From AC2028 sp002373595 (GTDB taxonomy: Bacteria > Bacillota > Clostridia > Lachnospirales > Lachnospiraceae): a DNA stretch of 64,000 nucleotides. The DNA lies in the NCBI GenBank assembly GCA_946616365.1, contig CAMOIX010000004.1, positions 42,514 to 106,513 of the forward strand, written 5' to 3'. The position numbers and the translations under genes are program-made. Positions 36,082 to 45,740 of the stretch are shown here, one piece after another. The notes beneath the pieces are model-generated. The model was not told the DNA's origin and searched no databases. It worked only from the letters and a program-made list of their open reading frames with translations. The first letter of the stretch is position 1, and each line of letters starts with the position of its first letter.

Positions 36082-37392
36082 ATGTGGGCTTACGAAAGCG
36101 TTTTTTATCAGATCTATCCGCTTGGATTCTGCGGTGCACCCTTTGAAAACGACGGGGTTTGCGAGCATCGCATACTCAAAGTGATCGATTGGATCCCTCA
36201 CATGACCAAGCTCGGGATAAATGCCATTTATTTCTCCCCTGTGTTCGAATCGGACACTCATGGCTACAATACCAGGGATTTTTCGAAGATAGATGTCAGA
36301 CTCGGTACAAACGAGGACTTTGCCAAGGTCTGCAAGGCGCTCCATGAGAACGGTATAAAGGTTGTCCTCGACGGTGTATTTAACCATGTGGGACGCGGAT
36401 TCTGGGCATTCAGGGATGTCCTCGAGAAGAGGGAGGCTTCACCCTATGTGAGCTGGTTTCAGCGCATCGATTTCGGAGGCAATTCCAACTACAACGACGG
36501 CCTCTGGTATGAAGGCTGGGAGGGCAATTACGACCTGGTCAAGCTCAATCTCTGGAACAATGATGTCGTCGAGCATATTTTCAGCTGCATCAAGGGCTGG
36601 GTCGACGAGTTCGATATAGACGGATTAAGACTTGATGTTGCGTATTGCCTTAGCGACGATTTCTGCCGGAGACTCAGAGGCTTCACAGACGGCCTCAAGG
36701 AGGATTTCTTCCTGGTGGGAGAGATGCTTCATGGGGACTACAACAGACTCATGAATGCCGGCCTCCACGCCACGACCAATTACGAGTGTTATAAGGGCCT
36801 CTTCAGCAGCTTGAACAGCTACAATCTCTTTGAGATAGTCCACTCGCTCTTAAGGCAGTTCGGCCCCGAAAACTGGACACTTTACAAAGGAAAACACCTG
36901 TTATCATTTGCGGATAACCACGATGTTACCCGAGTGGCCAGCATACTAAATAACAAGTGTCATATTCCAGTGATTTACGGGCTGGTTTTCGGAATGCCCG
37001 GTATCCCCTGCGTCTACTACGGCAGCGAATGGGGGACTGAGGCCAGGAAAGAGGAGGGAGATCCCGCACTAAGAGCCTGCTTTGATCAGCCCGAATGGAA
37101 TGAACTCACTGACTTTATCTCCAAGCTTGCCAAAGCGAAAACCGGTTCCGAGGCACTTAACTACGGTGATTTCAGATCGATAGTCCTCACGAACAGGCAG
37201 TGCATATTCCAGAGATGCTCGGAGCACGAGAGAGTGCTCGTGGCGATAAATGCCGATGAGAACCCGTACACCGCTCATTTTGATGCAGGATGCGGTATGG
37301 CTGTAGATCTTATAGACGGATCAAACCATGATTTCGGTGGCGGCAGCGTACTTGAGCCGTACAGCGTACACTTCTGGAAGTGTGAGAGATAA
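36082..37392 (+). CDS. GH13 (alpha-amylase family) glycoside hydrolase
   Basis: A 436-residue enzyme with the GH13 (beta/alpha)8 barrel: FYQIYPLGF at the start, DGVFNHVG (region I), GLRLDVAY with nucleophile Asp185, VGEMLHG with acid/base Glu214, and FADNHDV with Asp281. There is no signal peptide, so it acts inside the cell on imported or stored alpha-glucans. Oligo-1,6-glucosidase, cyclomaltodextrinase and maltogenic types share this plan; I cannot separate them. The C-terminal ~65 residues are a short beta domain. It stands alone, 48 bases before valS on the same strand, after a 722-base gap. Confidence 0.92.
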   Translation: MWAYESVFYQIYPLGFCGAPFENDGVCEHRILKVIDWIPHMTKLGINAIYFSPVFESDTHGYNTRDFSKIDVRLGTNEDFAKVCKALHENGIKVVLDGVFNHVGRGFWAFRDVLEKREASPYVSWFQRIDFGGNSNYNDGLWYEGWEGNYDLVKLNLWNNDVVEHIFSCIKGWVDEFDIDGLRLDVAYCLSDDFCRRLRGFTDGLKEDFFLVGEMLHGDYNRLMNAGLHATTNYECYKGLFSSLNSYNLFEIVHSLLRQFGPENWTLYKGKHLLSFADNHDVTRVASILNNKCHIPVIYGLVFGMPGIPCVYYGSEWGTEARKEEGDPALRACFDQPEWNELTDFISKLAKAKTGSEALNYGDFRSIVLTNRQCIFQRCSEHERVLVAINADENPYTAHFDAGCGMAVDLIDGSNHDFGGGSVLEPYSVHFWKCER

Positions 37393-37439
37393 CAACGAAG
37401 GCAGCTTTTAAGCGGCCCGAAGATAAATAGGAGACTTGT

Positions 37440-40121
37440 ATGAAAAAGGAACTTGCAAAAACCTACGATCCGAAAGGGATCGAGGACAGACTTTATCAGA
37501 AATGGCTTGATAAGAAATACTTTCACGCCGAGGTAGACAGATCGAAGAAACCCTTCACGATCGTCATCCCGCCCCCGAATATAACCGGACAGCTCCACAT
37601 GGGACATGCACTTGACAATACCATGCAGGATATCCTTATCCGCTGGAAGAGAATGCAGGGATATAATGCCCTCTGGCAGCCCGGAACCGACCACGCTTCC
37701 ATAGCCACCGAGGTCAAGATCATCGAGAAACTCAAGGAAGAGGGCATAGACAAGCATGACCTCGGACGCGAGAAGTTCCTCGAGAGAGCGTGGGATTGGA
37801 GACGCGAGTACGGCGGAAGGATCGTTTCCCAGCTCAAGAAGCTTGGCTCATCCTGTGATTGGGACAGAGAGAGATTCACGATGGATGAGGGCTGTAACCG
37901 TGCGGTTACCGAAGTCTTCGTAAAGATGCACGAAAAAGGATATATCTACAAGGGCGCAAGGATGATCAACTGGTGTCCTGTATGTAATACCTCGATCTCC
38001 GATGCGGAGGTTCTCTATGAGGAGCAGGCCGGACATTTCTGGCATATCAAATACCCCCTCATCGATGAGGCTACAGGAGAGCCCAGCACGACCGAGTTCC
38101 TTACCTTTGCTACCACCAGACCCGAGACCATGCTCGGAGATACGGCCGTTGCGATCAATCCGGATGACGAGCGTTATCATAACCTGAGAGGCCGTAAAGT
38201 CCTGCTTCCGCTCATGAACAGAGTGATCCCCATCGTAGAGGATTCCTACGTAGATATGGATTTCGGAACAGGTGTTGTTAAAATAACTCCCGCTCATGAT
38301 CCCAACGATTTCGAGGTAGGAAAGAGACATGACCTGCCCGTTATCAATATCATGAACGACGATGCAACGATCAATGAGAACGGCGGAAAGTACGCCGGCA
38401 TGGATCGCTATGAGGCTAGAAAAGCCATCGTCAGCGAGTTGGATGCCCTCGGACTCTTGGTTAAGATCGAGGATCATGTTCACAACGTAGGTACTCACGA
38501 CAGATGTAAGACCACCATAGAGCCCCTCGTTAAGGAACAGTGGTTCGTCAGGATGGACGAGCTTATCAAGCCTGCGAGAAAGGCCGTAGCTGACGGCGAG
38601 ATAAAGCTTGTTCCCGAGAGAATGGACAAGATCTATTACAACTGGACTGACAATATCAGAGACTGGTGCATCAGCAGACAGCTCTGGTGGGGCCACAGGA
38701 TCCCCGCATACTACTGCGACGAGTGCGGAGAGACTGTTGTTGCGGCGCAGGAGCCCTGCAAATGTCCTAAGTGCGGAGGCAGCAAGTTCACACAGGATCC
38801 TGATACGCTCGATACCTGGTTCTCATCGGCGCTTTGGCCTTTTGAGACTCTCGGCTGGCCTGACAAGACCGAGGACCTTGATTACTTCTATCCGACCGAT
38901 GTACTCGTTACCGGATATGACATAATCTTCTTCTGGGTTATCAGAATGATATTCTCGGGATACGAGCATATGGGCAAGAAGCCCTTCAGCACCGTATTCT
39001 TCCATGGACTTGTACGCGACTCCCAGGGCCGCAAGATGAGTAAGTCACTCGGAAACGGTATCGATCCCCTCGAGGTCATCGATAAGTACGGCGCAGATGC
39101 TCTGAGACTTACTCTCATAACCGGAAACGCTCCCGGAAATGACATGCGTTTCTATTACGAGAGAGTAGAAAACAGTCGTAATTTTGCAAATAAGGTCTGG
39201 AACGCATCCAGATTTATCATGATGAATATGCCTGATGGCGAAGATAACGGCCGTGATGTAACGAAGCCGGCAGCATCCGAACTGGAGCCCATGGACAAGT
39301 GGATCCTCTCGAGACTCAACTCGGTTGTCAAGGAAGCCACCGACAATATGGATCGCTTCGAACTCGGCATCGCAGTACAGAAGGTATATGATTTCATCTG
39401 GGATGAGTTCTGCGACTGGTACATCGAGATGGCAAAGCCGAGGCTCTACGCCGATGGTATGGGCAAGAGCAAGAATGCAGCTCTCTGGACCTTAAAGACA
39501 GTCCTTATAGATGCACTCAAGCTCCTTCATCCTTACATGCCTTTCGTAACCGAGGAAATCTTCTGCACACTCCAGAGCGAGGAAGAGTCTATCATGGTCA
39601 GCAAATGGCCTGAGTACACGGAAGACCGCAATTTCCCTGAAGAAGAACATGCGATATCTTTGATCCAGCAGGCTGTCAGGGGAATACGTAACGCCCGTAC
39701 TGAAATAGGAGTTGCACCTTCCAAGAAGGCCAGCGTCCATATCGTAAGCGATGACAACAAAATACTTAATATCTTTGAGGATAACAAACTCGTATTCGCA
39801 GCGCTCGCTTCGGCAGCTGAGGTATTTACCGGCAGTGACAAGGGCGATGTAGGGGATGATGCGGTATCTGCAGTGATCCCCGGTGCGACGATCTATATCC
39901 CTCTTGCAGAACTGGTAGATTTCGAGCAGGAGATCCAGCGTCTCGAGAAGGAGAAGAAGCGTCTCGAAGGAGAGCTCGCCCGTTCAAAGGGAATGCTCAC
40001 CAACGAGAAGTTCCTCGCCAAGGCGCCTGCCGACAAGATCGAGTCCGAGAAAGCCAAGCAGGCAGAGTACGTCAAGATGATGGAGCAGGTTGAGCATAGA
40101 CTTGCACAGATGAGGAAATGA
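37440..40121 (+). CDS. valS: valyl-tRNA synthetase
   Basis: At 893 residues it is a class I synthetase that charges tRNA-Val. The HIGH-type motif is PNITGQLHMGHAL near residue 45, the KMSKS motif is in GRKMSKSLGNGIDP near residue 530, and the DWCISRQLWWGHRIP motif marks the ValRS/IleRS group. The CP1 editing domain lies between. Residues ~690-800 are the anticodon-binding helices, and the last ~70 form the coiled-coil arm typical of ValRS. A GGAG ribosome binding site precedes the ATG. The 47-base leader is too short for a T-box. It overlaps folC by 4 bases. Confidence 0.97.
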   Translation: MKKELAKTYDPKGIEDRLYQKWLDKKYFHAEVDRSKKPFTIVIPPPNITGQLHMGHALDNTMQDILIRWKRMQGYNALWQPGTDHASIATEVKIIEKLKEEGIDKHDLGREKFLERAWDWRREYGGRIVSQLKKLGSSCDWDRERFTMDEGCNRAVTEVFVKMHEKGYIYKGARMINWCPVCNTSISDAEVLYEEQAGHFWHIKYPLIDEATGEPSTTEFLTFATTRPETMLGDTAVAINPDDERYHNLRGRKVLLPLMNRVIPIVEDSYVDMDFGTGVVKITPAHDPNDFEVGKRHDLPVINIMNDDATINENGGKYAGMDRYEARKAIVSELDALGLLVKIEDHVHNVGTHDRCKTTIEPLVKEQWFVRMDELIKPARKAVADGEIKLVPERMDKIYYNWTDNIRDWCISRQLWWGHRIPAYYCDECGETVVAAQEPCKCPKCGGSKFTQDPDTLDTWFSSALWPFETLGWPDKTEDLDYFYPTDVLVTGYDIIFFWVIRMIFSGYEHMGKKPFSTVFFHGLVRDSQGRKMSKSLGNGIDPLEVIDKYGADALRLTLITGNAPGNDMRFYYERVENSRNFANKVWNASRFIMMNMPDGEDNGRDVTKPAASELEPMDKWILSRLNSVVKEATDNMDRFELGIAVQKVYDFIWDEFCDWYIEMAKPRLYADGMGKSKNAALWTLKTVLIDALKLLHPYMPFVTEEIFCTLQSEEESIMVSKWPEYTEDRNFPEEEHAISLIQQAVRGIRNARTEIGVAPSKKASVHIVSDDNKILNIFEDNKLVFAALASAAEVFTGSDKGDVGDDAVSAVIPGATIYIPLAELVDFEQEIQRLEKEKKRLEGELARSKGMLTNEKFLAKAPADKIESEKAKQAEYVKMMEQVEHRLAQMRK

Positions 40122-41464
40122 CGAAAAACGAAACCGGCAGGAACCGCCTCGAAGAAGCTCTGAGTATAGACAGCTTTGAAGAGGCGGTTTCTTTCCTGCT
40201 AGAAACTCCTAAATTCACATCCAAGCACGATATCAAAGAGACCGCGTCCTTCCTTGATACGCTGGGTAATCCCGACAGAAGATTTAAGATCATCCATGTT
40301 GCGGGGACGAACGGCAAGGGCTCGGTCTGTATGATGATGTCGGATATCCTGAGAGCGCACGGCTTTTCGGTCGGGCTTTTTACGTCACCCCACCTGGTGG
40401 ATATGAGAGAGAGGATCAGGATGGATGACGACCTGATCACTGCAGAGGATTTCCTTGCGTCATTTAAAAACGTGACAAAGGCCATTAAAAAACGAGGTGA
40501 CGACTATTTCCCGACATTTTTCGAGTACCTCTTTTTCATGGCGATGGTCTATTACAGGGAAAAAGCCCCTGATTACGTGATCTTGGAGACAGGCCTTGGA
40601 GGCAGGCTCGATGCCACCAACAGCGTATCCGATAAGCTCCTGTCCGTGATAACGCGCATAGGTCTTGATCACACGGAATACCTCGGCGATACGATAGAGA
40701 AGATTGCGTCCGAAAAGGCGGGTATCATAAAGCCGGGTATCCCCGTTGTCTATGATGCTTTTGTGCCCGGGGCCGCTCAGGTGATAAAAGATACCGCAAG
40801 GAAGTCCGGTTCGGAGTGCATCGGTGTGAGCCCTGACCTCATATCCGAAGAACGTAAATTACACAAAAACATTGCATTTTCGCTAAAAACTCGCTATTAT
40901 GATGATGTATGTCTGGAATTGGGACAAGCGGCGCATTATCAGATCGAAAATGCGTCGGTTGCCGTGTTTGCGTCCGAATATATTTTGGGCGAAAAGACCT
41001 TCGATCCGGCGAAGACAAAAGAGGCGTTAAAGTCTTTTTTCTGGCCGGGGAGAATGCAGGAGATAGCACCGGGAGTGATCATAGACGGTGCGCACAATAC
41101 CGACGGGATAAGAGCGTTTCTGGAGTCTGCCGGCGCAGACGGTCATGACGGAAAAAGGCATCTTATCTTTTCGGCCGTTTCTGACAAGGATTATACCGGG
41201 ATGCTTGATATGATCGCCGATTCGGGTCTTTTTGAAAAGGTGACGGTAACCGGGATAAAGAGCAGCAGAGGTATGAGCCCCGAGGAACTCCTTGGCGGCG
41301 TAAAAAGCGGGAAGGACGCACATTTTGTCATAAGTGACAAAGATGCGTACGACACCCTTTCCGAAGAAAGAGCCGGCCGCGCAGAAGACGGGATCATCTA
41401 TGTTGCAGGAAGTCTCTACCTCGTCGGAGAGATAATGGAGAAGCTTAAAAATGATCAACTTTGA
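40118..41464 (+). CDS. folC: folylpolyglutamate synthase / dihydrofolate synthase
   Basis: At 448 residues it belongs to the Mur-ligase-like FolC family, which adds glutamates to folates. The P-loop HVAGTNGKGSVCMM lies near residue 65, LFTSPHLVDMRERI follows, and the C-terminal domain starts after FFWPGRMQE with DGAHNTDGI. It overlaps valS by 4 bases (ATGA), the common valS-folC pairing of Firmicutes. A 57-codon ORF begins within its last codons. Confidence 0.94.
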   Translation: MTKNETGRNRLEEALSIDSFEEAVSFLLETPKFTSKHDIKETASFLDTLGNPDRRFKIIHVAGTNGKGSVCMMMSDILRAHGFSVGLFTSPHLVDMRERIRMDDDLITAEDFLASFKNVTKAIKKRGDDYFPTFFEYLFFMAMVYYREKAPDYVILETGLGGRLDATNSVSDKLLSVITRIGLDHTEYLGDTIEKIASEKAGIIKPGIPVVYDAFVPGAAQVIKDTARKSGSECIGVSPDLISEERKLHKNIAFSLKTRYYDDVCLELGQAAHYQIENASVAVFASEYILGEKTFDPAKTKEALKSFFWPGRMQEIAPGVIIDGAHNTDGIRAFLESAGADGHDGKRHLIFSAVSDKDYTGMLDMIADSGLFEKVTVTGIKSSRGMSPEELLGGVKSGKDAHFVISDKDAYDTLSEERAGRAEDGIIYVAGSLYLVGEIMEKLKNDQL

Positions 41465-41624
41465 AGAAGAACTCAAGAAATTCCATCCCGCACTTGAAGT
41501 CGGAGATGTTGAAGAGACTATTTACAAACAGGACCTTACGGATGCCGTTGATCTCTTTGTGGAGATGATCAATCCTAACGGCGTAGGAGCACAGCAGCAG
41601 GGACAGAATAATGTATTGTTATAA
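41451..41624 (+). CDS. small acidic hypothetical protein (57 residues)
   Basis: This short frame runs from the ATG at 41451 (inside the folC end, 14-base overlap) to TAA at 41624, overlapping the TPR gene start by 14 bases. It begins MINFEEELKKFHPAL, is acidic with an amphipathic DLTDAVDLFVEMI helix, and ends in a glutamine-rich AQQQGQNN tail. The tight packing between two real genes supports translation. There is no clear ribosome binding site outside folC, so it likely depends on coupled translation. I do not recognise it. Confidence 0.5.
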   Translation: MINFEEELKKFHPALEVGDVEETIYKQDLTDAVDLFVEMINPNGVGAQQQGQNNVLL

Positions 41625-43020
41625 TTGCGGTGTCCCTCTTTCCGAGTACGATTACTGCACGGCCTGCGGGGCCGATGTCGGCGTTTATAAAAAGCTGATC
41701 TTTGCATCCAATCGTCTCTATAACGAGGGACTTGAAAAGGCTAACGTCAGGGATCTTACCGGTGCCATCGGTACCCTGCGCCAGTGCCTCAGGATAAATA
41801 AAAATCACATCGAAGCCAGAAATCTCCTCGGTCTGGTTTATTTCGAGATGGGTGAGATAGCTGCGGCCCTCAGCGAGTGGGTCATCAGCCAGAATATCCG
41901 TCCCGAGAAAAACCTGGCCACTGAGTACGTTTCTTTCGTTCAGAACAATACTTCCGAACTTAAAAAACTCAACCAGTGCATAGAGAAATACAACAAGGCT
42001 TACCAGCTCTGCACGACGGACAGCATCGATCTTGCGGGAGTTCAGCTCCGCCAGGCTATATCCTTATCGCCCGGATTTGTCCGTGCACAGCTCTTGCTCA
42101 CACTCATCTATATCCATGAGGAGAAGTGGGAAAATGCCGAAAGAGAAGCTCGCAGGGTACTTGAGATAGATAAGGGCAATACCCGTGCGAAAGTCTATAT
42201 GCAGGAAGCGGCCAGAATGCTCGATGCGGACGAAGATGACAAGCATGTCGGTTTTGGCAAGAAGGATGATATCGTACGCTACCAGAGCGGAAATGAGCTG
42301 ATCATACAGCCTGTAAATGCCAAAGAGCCCAAGTCGCAGGGTGCGAGCACGCTCCTTAATATCTTTATAGGACTTGTACTCGGCGCCGCAGCGATGTACT
42401 TCCTCGTACTTCCGGCGCGTGTATCCAGCGTGGACAGCGGCAACCAGGATGTACAGAAGCAGCTCAGCGAACAGATAGATAACAAGACCGCGACCATCCA
42501 GGAGCTCGAGGCCAAGGTAACGATACTTGAGAGAGACAAAGAAGACCTTGAGAATACTATAGCCGGATATACAGGAGCTGACGGAACTCTCGATATCATA
42601 GACCACCTGCTTGATGCGGCATCCGAGTATATTACCACCGGCGATGCAATGGTAACTGCAGCATATGTTGATGAGGCCTCCAAATCCGTCGACTTCGATG
42701 CGATGAGTGAGAGCTACAGAGATCTCTACAATGCTCTTGTCGGACAGATAGGAGAGACCGCATCGTCGACATATTACAACGAGGGCTATACCGCATACAG
42801 AAATGAGAACTACGAGACTGCTGTAGATCTCTTAAGCAGAGCACTTAATTACACTCCCGACAATGAAGATGCACTCTTTGCACTCGGCGATTCATACAGG
42901 AGAATGGGCAATCAGGAGGAGGAGCTCGAAGTGTTCGGACGCATCATCAAAGACTTCCCCGATTCCGAATACGCGAGACGCGCCAAGGTATATCTTGACG
43001 AGCTTCAGACAGACAATTAG
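41611..43020 (+). CDS. zinc-ribbon and TPR membrane protein
   Basis: A 469-residue protein. The first 25 residues are a zinc ribbon (CYNCG...CTACG). Residues ~30-210 are TPR-like helix pairs (RNLLGLVYFEMGEIAAALSEW). A membrane segment at ~248-268 is followed by a coiled coil (~280-320) and then C-terminal TPRs (EDALFALGDSYRRMGNQEEE). The N-terminus is probably cytoplasmic and the C-terminus outside. The architecture suggests a scaffold in envelope assembly. It lies immediately upstream of a GH25 lysozyme (9-base gap), which may be a partner. The function is unknown. Confidence 0.8.
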   Translation: MYCYNCGVPLSEYDYCTACGADVGVYKKLIFASNRLYNEGLEKANVRDLTGAIGTLRQCLRINKNHIEARNLLGLVYFEMGEIAAALSEWVISQNIRPEKNLATEYVSFVQNNTSELKKLNQCIEKYNKAYQLCTTDSIDLAGVQLRQAISLSPGFVRAQLLLTLIYIHEEKWENAEREARRVLEIDKGNTRAKVYMQEAARMLDADEDDKHVGFGKKDDIVRYQSGNELIIQPVNAKEPKSQGASTLLNIFIGLVLGAAAMYFLVLPARVSSVDSGNQDVQKQLSEQIDNKTATIQELEAKVTILERDKEDLENTIAGYTGADGTLDIIDHLLDAASEYITTGDAMVTAAYVDEASKSVDFDAMSESYRDLYNALVGQIGETASSTYYNEGYTAYRNENYETAVDLLSRALNYTPDNEDALFALGDSYRRMGNQEEELEVFGRIIKDFPDSEYARRAKVYLDELQTDN

Positions 43021-43029
43021 AGGTAAAAC

Positions 43030-44232
43030 ATGAAAAGTGTTGATAAAGATTATTATATAGCGGATCTCGAGGATGACGAAGACGATGAAGTAGTCACCTT
43101 TGAAGATGACGATGAAGAGGAGGCTCCTGTCAGGAGAAAGACCAAAAGGAGCGGACTAAAGCTTGCTCTCGTCGGCCTCGGATATGCGTGCGTTGTAGTT
43201 GCCGTTCTCTATCTTGCTACCACCATCTACATCTACGTAAGCGATAAGATGAGCGAGAGCCTTGGACTTTCCGATAACGGAGAGCCTGTGATCTACACCA
43301 AAGAGGATCTCGACAATGCCGTAGCTGCAGTTAGGAGTGAAGGTCCCGATGAGTCTGCACTCGAAGCGGCAAAGCAGGAGGGCATCGACGAGGGACGCCG
43401 ACAGATCACCGAAGAGATGATGAGGAGGCTCCTTGACGGAGATACCGTAGTAGATACCATCAGACCTTACTACCCCGACAGGATCGTCTGGGGAACCAAC
43501 GGCAATTTCCATTTTGAGCCGATAGACACTTCGCTCCGCATGAGCGCCGTTACGCAGGATCAGATAGAGTTCGACGAGAACGGATATATGAATTATGTTG
43601 TGGACGGTCAGAATCTCGGACACAAAGGCATCGACGTATCCGAGTACCAGGGCAATATCGACTGGAACAAAGTAGCTGAGAGCGGTGTTGAGTTTGCGTT
43701 TGTCCGCTGTGCATACAGAGGATACGGAACGGGCAAACTTGTCGAGGATAAGAATTTCGCAAAGAATATGCAGGGAGCCCTTGCTGCCGGACTTCACGTA
43801 GGAAGCTATGTTTTCACTCAGGCAACCACACGTGAGGAAGTAGAGGAAGAAGTAAATCTCGCGGTTGTTATGACCGTGCAGCAGGCAACGGACGTTCCCA
43901 TTGTTATAGATGTTGAGCGTGTATCAAACGGAGGAGGCAGGATGGATCAGCTCTCCGCGCAGGAGAGGACAGATCTCGTTCTTTACTTCTGCGAGCTGGT
44001 ATCGTCATACGGGTTCAGACCGTATATCTACTACAACACGGATATGGCTGTGCTCAGACTTGAGCTTGACAGGCTTGAGGCGTATCCCAAGTGGTTTGCT
44101 TCATACTCGGATACACTTTTCTATCCTTACGATTACGAGATACTGCAGTATTCCAACAAAGGAAAAGTCCCCGGCATAAGCGGGGACGTTGATATGAATG
44201 TCAGCTTTGATGCATTCTGGGACAGAGGATGA
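43030..44232 (+). CDS. membrane-anchored GH25 lysozyme-like muramidase
   Basis: A 400-residue protein with an acidic cytoplasmic tail (~1-35, EDDEDDEVVTFEDDDEEE), a basic stretch and one membrane segment (~48-70). After a linker, a GH25 domain covers ~200-400. The catalytic start GIDVSEYQGNIDW, the VIDVERV strand and the C-terminal EILQYSNKGKVPGISGDVDMN motif match GH25, which cuts the MurNAc-GlcNAc bond of peptidoglycan. It is the last gene of the valS-folC-TPR unit and converges on the ACT gene. Confidence 0.9.
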   Translation: MKSVDKDYYIADLEDDEDDEVVTFEDDDEEEAPVRRKTKRSGLKLALVGLGYACVVVAVLYLATTIYIYVSDKMSESLGLSDNGEPVIYTKEDLDNAVAAVRSEGPDESALEAAKQEGIDEGRRQITEEMMRRLLDGDTVVDTIRPYYPDRIVWGTNGNFHFEPIDTSLRMSAVTQDQIEFDENGYMNYVVDGQNLGHKGIDVSEYQGNIDWNKVAESGVEFAFVRCAYRGYGTGKLVEDKNFAKNMQGALAAGLHVGSYVFTQATTREEVEEEVNLAVVMTVQQATDVPIVIDVERVSNGGGRMDQLSAQERTDLVLYFCELVSSYGFRPYIYYNTDMAVLRLELDRLEAYPKWFASYSDTLFYPYDYEILQYSNKGKVPGISGDVDMNVSFDAFWDRG

Positions 44233-44643
44233 TCATCCTTTTGTCATTGTGAATCCTTTTCCGCGAAGGCACTCCTCGACCTCATAGGGATCGGCAGCAT
44301 GGAATACCATGATGGGTTTTCCGGATTCACGGTTGAATGAGAGATAGAGGTAATCGAGATTGATATTGCTCTCATTCATAGCTCCGAGGAGCTTGTTGAG
44401 ATTACCGACTTCATCGGTGACCTCGACTCCGAGGACATCGGTCAGACGGCAGAAGTAACCTGCCTTGGTGAGAAGATCCTGAGCCTTGTCCGGATCGGAT
44501 ACGACCATACGGATGATGCCGTACTCGGCACTGTCATTGGTTACGGAACCGAGGATATTGATATCACCTGATGCAAGCACGGAAGTGATCTCCTGCATGG
44601 TGCCTTTTTTATTCTCGGCATATATAGATACCTGTTTAAGCAT
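44233..44643 (-). CDS. tandem ACT-domain protein
   Basis: A 136-residue protein composed of two ACT domains: LKQVSIYAENKKGTMQEITS and then DEVGNLNKLLGAMNESNI. ACT pairs bind amino acids and regulate enzymes or act alone as sensors in Firmicutes. It diverges from trpS. There is no enzyme domain, and the ligand is unknown. The stop codon abuts the GH25 stop region. Confidence 0.88.
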   Translation of the reverse strand: MLKQVSIYAENKKGTMQEITSVLASGDINILGSVTNDSAEYGIIRMVVSDPDKAQDLLTKAGYFCRLTDVLGVEVTDEVGNLNKLLGAMNESNINLDYLYLSFNRESGKPIMVFHAADPYEVEECLRGKGFTMTKG

Positions 44644-44663
44644 AATGACTCCTTATAAATCCA

Positions 44664-44692
44664 TTGTTAACAAACACGATCGTCATTATAGC
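44664..44692 (+). promoter_or_regulatory. promoter for trpS
   Basis: TTGTTA at 44664-44669, a 17-base spacer and TATAGC at 44687-44692, 28 bases before the ATG at 44721. The -10 is only a partial match. Confidence 0.45.
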
Positions 44693-44720
44693 ACAAAGAA
44701 TTTTGAAAGGAAAGAAGGAA

Positions 44721-45728
44721 ATGGAAGAACAGACTGGGAAAAAAGTGATCCTCAGCGGCATTCAGCCCACCGGTACATTCACGCTCGGCAATTATATCGG
44801 AGCGGTAAGGAACTGGGACAGGATGCAGCAGGATTATGACTGTGCATATTTCGTGGCCGATCTTCATTCGCTCACCGTACGTCAGGAGCCGGGTGCTCTC
44901 AAGAAAAACACTCTTGAGGCTGTCGCTCTTTTGCTTGCGTGCGGCATAGATCCGGAGAAGAGCCTTCTCTTTGTACAGAGCCATGTAAGAGCTCATGCCG
45001 AACTCGGATGGATCCTTGATTGTAATGCTCTTTTCGGAGAACTCACCAGGATGACGCAGTTCAAAGACAAGTCCGCACAGCATGCAGACAATGTAAATGC
45101 GGGTCTTTTCACTTACCCCGTGCTCATGGCAGGAGATATACTTCTCTATCAGGCAGATTATGTTCCCGTAGGTGCGGATCAGAAGCAGCACCTTGAGTTT
45201 ACGAGAAATCTCGCAGAGCGGTTCAACAATCTCTACGGAGAGGTATTCAAGGTTCCCGAGCCCTACATTGCAAAGAACGGAGCGAGGGTAATGAGCCTTC
45301 AGGATCCCACCAGGAAGATGTCCAAATCCGATGAGAACCTGAACGGATTCGTATCCATACTCGATGAGCCCAATGTGATCATGAATAAGTTCAAGCGCGC
45401 AGTGACCGACTCCGAGACTGAGGTCGTATACCGCGAGGGCAAGGACGGCATCAACAATCTCATGACCATCTACTCCGTCATCACCGGCAAGAGCTACGAT
45501 GATATCACAGCTGAGTTTGCGGGCAAGGGATACGGTGACTTCAAGAAGGCTGTCGGAGAGGTCGTTGTAGACGCTCTTGCGCCCATCAGAGAGGAATTCG
45601 GCAGACTGATACAGGATAAGGCATACCTCGAGAAAGTATGCAAAGACGGGGCTGCCAAAGCGTCCTACGTGGCAGAGAAGACTCTCACTAAAGTTAAAAA
45701 GAAAGTCGGACTCTATATCGTCAAGTAA
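44721..45728 (+). CDS. trpS: tryptophanyl-tRNA synthetase
   Basis: At 335 residues it is a class I synthetase charging tRNA-Trp. The HIGH-type motif is in GIQPTGTFTLGNYIGA, the ELxxxxQFKDK-type loop is LTRMTQFKDKSAQ, and KMSKS lies in DPTRKMSKSDENL. I start it at 44721, where GAAAGAAGG lies just upstream. A longer in-frame start at 44664 would begin within the promoter. ridA follows after 12 bases, so both are probably co-transcribed. There is no room for a T-box leader. Confidence 0.95.
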   Translation: MEEQTGKKVILSGIQPTGTFTLGNYIGAVRNWDRMQQDYDCAYFVADLHSLTVRQEPGALKKNTLEAVALLLACGIDPEKSLLFVQSHVRAHAELGWILDCNALFGELTRMTQFKDKSAQHADNVNAGLFTYPVLMAGDILLYQADYVPVGADQKQHLEFTRNLAERFNNLYGEVFKVPEPYIAKNGARVMSLQDPTRKMSKSDENLNGFVSILDEPNVIMNKFKRAVTDSETEVVYREGKDGINNLMTIYSVITGKSYDDITAEFAGKGYGDFKKAVGEVVVDALAPIREEFGRLIQDKAYLEKVCKDGAAKASYVAEKTLTKVKKKVGLYIVK

Positions 45729-45740
45729 AGGAGAAAGAAA

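Noticed and set aside
37393..37439. T-box leader before valS (and before trpS at 44644-44720).
   Set aside because: Both leaders are too short, and no T-box sequence or specifier stem is seen.
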